Shown here: in pieces, positions 6,689 to 9,599 of the stretch | How positions within the stretch are numbered: the stretch's first letter is position 1 | Layout: every line of letters begins with the position of its first letter | Assembly (NCBI GenBank): GCA_964396265.1 | Contig: CAYNEM010000034.1 | Coordinates: forward strand, 1 to 9,599 | Length of the DNA stretch: 9,599 bases | DNA from: EA-27 sp964396265 | Lineage (GTDB): Archaea; Thermoplasmatota; Thermoplasmata; RBG-16-68-12; EA-27 | Direction: 5' to 3' | The notes under the pieces: generated by a model | Told to the model about the DNA's origin: nothing | The model's input: only the letters and a program-made list of their open reading frames with translations | The model's database searches: none | Position numbers and translations under genes: made by a program

Positions 6689-7424
6689 ATGGACAGTCCG
6701 GATAGGGCGGACGCAGCACGAAAATTCGATGAGGACTATTTCGATCGCCATGCGGACGAAGTCGGCGGCGGCTACATATTCGAGGACCTCTACGGAAGGC
6801 TGCGTCCGTTCGCCCGCTTGTGGGCAGGCTTGGGGGCAAAAAAAGGCCCTTGACATCGGATGCGCAAAGGGGGCACTTGTCAAAGCCCTAGTTGACGAGG
6901 GGATTGATGCCGTTGGCGTTGACGTCAGCGAGTACGCGATCGGCGTCTCTCCCGTGCGTTCGCGATTGACGTGGATTGACGTGCAATCGGAGGAACTTCC
7001 GTTCCCCGACGACTCGTTCAACTTGGTCGTGACACTCGAGACGGTCGAACATCTCGAACATCCTGAGCGGCTTCTTAAGGAAGCCCACCGCGTCCTTGCC
7101 CCCAGGGGGCTCTTCTATCTCACAACGCCTGCAATCAAAAGGCCCAATGACACGGATCCTACCCACATCAACATCCGGCCGCAGAGGGCATGGAAACAAT
7201 TGATGCAGGCCATCGGCTTCCGCCGCCCTTCACGCGCTGTCTGGGGAGCCTATCGGTTCGCGTCCTTCAGAATGCAGCTGGATTCCCCGTACGAGGGCAG
7301 GATCTCTCGGACCCTTCCGATTCGGAAACTCGGGCCGCTTTTCGCCTTCGCATTGGCGGCGTACCGGACGCAGGGGCTGTTCCGGGTAGGGCATCCGGGG
7401 ACCCGTCTCCTCGCAACGAAATGA
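6689..7424 (+). CDS. Class I SAM-dependent methyltransferase, interrupted by a frameshift
   Basis: The gene reads as one family protein only if the frame changes in the A7 run at 6838-6844. The first frame starts at ATG 6689 (MDSPDRADAARKFDEDYFDR...) and reaches ...WAGLGAKKGP before TGA 6851-6853. The second frame resumes at KKALDIGCAKGALVKAL and runs to TGA 7422-7424. Removing one A gives a continuous 244-residue protein with motif I ALDIGCAKG at about 53-61, the acidic GVDVSEYAI, and the post-motif region LPFPDDSFNLVVTLETVEHLEHPE typical of the Methyltransf_11/25 group. The N-terminal YFDRH...GGGYIFEDLY part fits the same group. Either the run carries a sequencing error, or the gene is a recent pseudogene, or expression needs slippage. 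A sugar or lipid-linked glycan substrate is inferred from the neighbours. Base composition is lower in GC than galU next door. Confidence 0.8.
6838..6844 (+). other. A7 homopolymer at the frameshift point
   Basis: Seven consecutive A residues separate the two frames of the methyltransferase. Upstream codons begin at positions 6839 and 6842 (AAA AAA), while the downstream family sequence needs codons at 6840 and 6843 (AAA AAG). The change corresponds to skipping one base, so six A would restore a single frame. This is not the direction of a standard -1 slippery heptamer. Confidence 0.85.
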
Positions 7425-7460
7425 ACGTCCGACCTCCTTCCAGCGACTACCCAGCTCAGA

Positions 7461-7519
7461 ACGTCAAGGCAAGGTCGCCTAGTCGGCCGTCTTTCGACCG
7501 TCCGATCACTGCTTGACGT
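7461..7519. repeat. Nested inverted repeats between methyltransferase and galU
   Basis: The 155-base gap between the methyltransferase stop and galU contains an outer perfect pair ACGTCAAG (7461-7468) and CTTGACGT (7512-7519), an inner pair GGTCG (7473-7477) and CGACC (7495-7499), and a smaller GCC/GGC near the centre. Together they could fold into a branched or extended hairpin upstream of the galU TATA box. The region may hold the end of the upstream transcript or a regulator site. Apart from this and the promoter I see nothing else in the gap. Confidence 0.4.
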
Positions 7520-7548
7520 GAGTGTGCGCGGCGACAGGTTCCGGTCAA

Positions 7549-7556
7549 TTTATAAG
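7549..7556 (+). promoter_or_regulatory. TATA box of galU
   Basis: TTTATAAG is centred 27-28 bases upstream of ATG 7580, the canonical archaeal distance for a transcript starting at the initiation codon. No Shine-Dalgarno site lies before that ATG. This is the clearest promoter in the window. Confidence 0.75.
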
Positions 7557-7579
7557 TCCCTCTCAGAATCCGGCGGCGA

Positions 7580-8449
7580 ATGAAGGCCGTCATTCCCGCG
7601 GCCGGACTCGGCACCCGTTTTCTCCCGTACACGAAGTCGCAGCCGAAGGAGATGATCCCCGTCGTCGATAAACCCACGATCCAGTACGTCGTGGAGGAGG
7701 CGATCGCCGCTGGCCTGTCGGACATCTTGATCGTCACCGGTCGGGGGAAGCGGGCAATTGAGGACCATTTCGACAAGAACATCGAGCTGGAGGCCCATCT
7801 CCGGAGCAAGGGGAAGTTCGCCGCGCTCGAGGAACTCGAGACCCTCTGGAAGTCGGCCCGGATTCACTACCTCCGTCAAGGGGAGCCGATGGGCCTGGGT
7901 CACGCGATTTCCGTCGCGGAGTCGTACGTCGGCGGTGAGCCGTTCGCCTGCCTCTTGGGCGACGACGTCACCGTGGATCGGGTCCCCTGCATACGCCAGC
8001 TCATGGACATCCACTCGGACCGAGGCGTCTCCGTCATCGCCGTTCAGCGGGTCCCGAGGGACCGGATGCAACGATACGGGATGATCCTCGGCGAACGGGT
8101 CGCAGAGCGGCTCTGGCGGATCAATGACGTCGTGGAGAAGCCTCGCCCTGAGCAAGTTACCTCCGACTTGGCGGCAATGGGCCGCTACGTGTTCATGCCG
8201 TCCGTCTTTGACGAGTTGCGGGACCTGAAGCCGACGCTCGCGGGGGAGATCCAGCTCGCGGATGGGCTCCGCGCGCTCGCCAAGCGCGAAGAGATGCTCG
8301 CCTACGAGTACCGCGGCGAGCGCTATGACCTCGGGAGCAAGCTCGACTGGATCCTCGCGAACGTTCGTTTCGGCCTGCGGCGGGATGATCTTGGTCCGGA
8401 GCTACTTGAGGAGTTGAGGTCCCTGATCTCGCGAGACCGAGGCCAATAG
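7580..8449 (+). CDS. galU: UTP-glucose-1-phosphate uridylyltransferase
   Basis: It makes UDP-glucose from UTP and glucose 1-phosphate in the cytoplasm, supplying the dehydrogenase encoded at 2247-3542; AglF plays this part in haloarchaeal N-glycosylation. The 289-residue product has the nucleotidyltransferase signature AAGLGTRFLPYTKSQPKEM (7-25), VVDKPTIQYVVEEA (28-41), the RAIEDHFD segment (58-65), GLGHAI (105-110), a metal-site LLGDD (125-129), VVEKP (184-188), AGEIQLADGL (221-230) and RYDLGSKLDW (248-257). These are the full set for GalU, and the length matches bacterial and archaeal homologues. ATG 7580 agrees with the TATA box. A related dTDP-glucose synthase is less likely because the GalU-type FLPxTKxxPKEM form is present. 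Confidence 0.95.
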   Translation: MKAVIPAAGLGTRFLPYTKSQPKEMIPVVDKPTIQYVVEEAIAAGLSDILIVTGRGKRAIEDHFDKNIELEAHLRSKGKFAALEELETLWKSARIHYLRQGEPMGLGHAISVAESYVGGEPFACLLGDDVTVDRVPCIRQLMDIHSDRGVSVIAVQRVPRDRMQRYGMILGERVAERLWRINDVVEKPRPEQVTSDLAAMGRYVFMPSVFDELRDLKPTLAGEIQLADGLRALAKREEMLAYEYRGERYDLGSKLDWILANVRFGLRRDDLGPELLEELRSLISRDRGQ

Positions 8450-8457
8450 GTTTATGG
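8449..8457 (+). promoter_or_regulatory. TATA-like element of the family 4 glycosyltransferase gene
   Basis: GGTTTATGG begins on the last base of galU and is centred about 32 bases before ATG 8486. It is only about 18 bases before the alternative ATG 8471, which would then lie upstream of the expected transcription start. Confidence 0.5.
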
Positions 8458-8485
8458 CCGACCGCCTGAGATGCGACTCCTGCCC

Positions 8486-9599
8486 ATGGACCTCCTCCTC
8501 CTCGCGCAGGACGTGACCTGGGGGGGTCGCGCTGGGGATGCGGTCCACCTCCGCCAGCTGGCACGCCACATGTCCCTCCGGGGCCACAAGGTCCGCGTCG
8601 TCGTCCGGCCCTCGCCGGAGACGGCACTCGAGATTCCCGGGGTCGAAGTCTATCCCATACGCTCGTCGTTCGACCTTGCGTTCGCCCTCGTTCGAAAGCC
8701 CGCGGTCGCCCGAGCGTTGTTCCGCGCGGTGGGGGTTCGACGTCCTGACGTCGTGTATTCCCGGAGCTACGGGGATTTGGGAGAGGCGGTTGCAGCCGCC
8801 GCAGCAGGACTGCCCCTCGTGTACGAGGTGAACGGGGATGCACTCGCGGAACGCGAGGTCCAGCTCGGCAGGCCGTTGCCCGCGCCTGTGCGCGCGTGGG
8901 CGATGAACTCCGCTCGCGTCGCGTTCCGTCGGGCGAGGTCGGTCATCGCGGTCACGGAAGTGTTGAGGAACCGGCTTGCCGCCAACTTCGGCCTGCCGCG
9001 CGACAGCATTCGGGTGGTGCCGAATGCGGCGGACACGGAGCTCTTCGCCCCGCGTCCTGCTGCCGAGGCGCGTTCCTTGCTTGGCATCCCCCTCGAAAGC
9101 CCCGTGGTCGGATTCGTCGGCAACCTGGCTCCCTGGCAGGGGGTAGAGGTCCTGATCCGAGCCTTTGCTCGCCTCCAAGTTCGCGACCCGCTCCTCGTGA
9201 TCGTTGGCGGTGGACAGGCCCGAGCCGCGCTGGAGGCGACGGCGAAAGAACTGGGCGTGGCCGGTCGCGTCCGTTTCGTCGGCACTGTCCCCTACCCGCA
9301 GGTCCCCGCGTACGTTGCCGCATGTGACGTATGCACAGCCCCAATGAGCCGTGAGCGTTTGAAGAGCGGGTCGAGCGCGATCAAGGTCTACGAGTACCTC
9401 GCATGCGAACGCCCGGTCGTTGCGTCACGAATCCCTGGCCTGGAGTTCGTCGAGTCCGAGGATTTGGGCAGGCTCGTTCCCCCGGAGGACGTACAAGCAC
9501 TCTCCGCCGCCTTAGGCGCGGCCTTGGAAGATGAAGTCTGGCGGCAGGAAGCGGGGCGTCGCGGCCGTGCGTACGTGTTGCGTCATGCGGGCTGGCCTG
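8486..9599 (+). CDS. Family 4 (GT-B) glycosyltransferase, 3' end beyond the window
   Basis: A retaining GT-B transferase that would add a sugar from a nucleotide or lipid-phosphate donor to a growing glycan. The reading frame is open for 371 codons to the right edge. The N-terminal domain begins MDLLLLAQDVTWGGRAGDAVHLRQLARHM, with the glycine-rich acceptor loop GGRAGD at 13-18. The linker VVPNAADTELF (177-187) is characteristic of the family. The C-terminal donor domain has VGFVGNLAPWQGVEVLIRAF (208-227), IVGGG (239-243), FVGTVPY (264-270) and the donor-binding SSAIKVYEYLACERPVVAS (296-314), in which Glu303 is the conserved acid. The TATA element favours ATG 8486 over in-frame ATG 8471. It lies 36 bases after galU and may use that transcript as well. 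Sugar specificity cannot be told. Confidence 0.92.
   Translation, partial: MDLLLLAQDVTWGGRAGDAVHLRQLARHMSLRGHKVRVVVRPSPETALEIPGVEVYPIRSSFDLAFALVRKPAVARALFRAVGVRRPDVVYSRSYGDLGEAVAAAAAGLPLVYEVNGDALAEREVQLGRPLPAPVRAWAMNSARVAFRRARSVIAVTEVLRNRLAANFGLPRDSIRVVPNAADTELFAPRPAAEARSLLGIPLESPVVGFVGNLAPWQGVEVLIRAFARLQVRDPLLVIVGGGQARAALEATAKELGVAGRVRFVGTVPYPQVPAYVAACDVCTAPMSRERLKSGSSAIKVYEYLACERPVVASRIPGLEFVESEDLGRLVPPEDVQALSAALGAALEDEVWRQEAGRRGRAYVLRHAGWP

Noticed and set aside
6621..6839. N-terminal part of the methyltransferase frame as a single unbroken ORF from 6621
   Set aside because: The residues before ALDIGCAKG in this frame look non-protein-like, whereas the other frame from ATG 6689 gives a family-like N-terminus; a frameshift is the better explanation.
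6838..6844. Programmed -1 ribosomal frameshift at the A7 tract
   Set aside because: The required change is equivalent to skipping one base (+1), the opposite direction from a standard slippery heptamer.
8402..9178. 258-residue minus-strand open frame over the GT4 gene
   Set aside because: It is the antisense shadow of a well-supported glycosyltransferase and shows no family features.
1..9599. CRISPR array, tRNA or rRNA genes, transposase or integrase
   Set aside because: Reading both strands I found no regularly spaced direct repeats, no tRNA or rRNA signature, and no mobile-element protein.

Overview
The window looks like a stretch of a GC-rich archaeal chromosome. Four things point to archaea: a short 292-residue ribose-phosphate pyrophosphokinase; an exosortase/archaeosortase-family membrane protein; TATA-box promoters about 27-33 bases upstream of start codons; and first genes without a Shine-Dalgarno site that look leaderless, while downstream genes carry GGAGG-type sites. 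A Thermoplasmata-like euryarchaeote is my best guess, but that assignment is inference and weakly held.

Layout. Bases 3-98 hold the C-terminal end of an unrecognised + strand protein whose 3' end overlaps prs (minus strand, to 956). A divergent promoter region follows, then an archaeosortase-like protein (1086-2282, +) with an eight-ligand zinc finger at its C-terminus. Its 3' end overlaps a UDP-glucose dehydrogenase (2247-3542, -). Next on the minus strand is a coupled pair, a SAM methyltransferase followed by a WbqC-family protein (4919 down to 3622). Another minus-strand pair follows: a family 2 glycosyltransferase, then a PIG-L/LmbE-type deacetylase (6554 down to 4966). Rightward genes complete the window: a second SAM methyltransferase interrupted by a frameshift in a run of seven A (6689-7424), galU (7580-8449), and a family 4 glycosyltransferase (8486 to the window end, incomplete).

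Function. From 2247 to the end the genes form a surface-glycan locus. GalU makes UDP-glucose and the dehydrogenase oxidises it to UDP-glucuronate. The two glycosyltransferases, the N-deacetylase, the two methyltransferases and the WbqC protein would assemble and decorate a glycan. The archaeosortase beside them would process C-terminally anchored surface proteins, which are often glycosylated. No sorting-signal substrate protein is visible here. The most distinctive items are the archaeosortase-zinc finger fusion, the frameshifted methyltransferase, and the promoter geometry, which argues for several start codons other than the longest ORF would give. I see no tRNA, rRNA, CRISPR array, insertion sequence or integrase.
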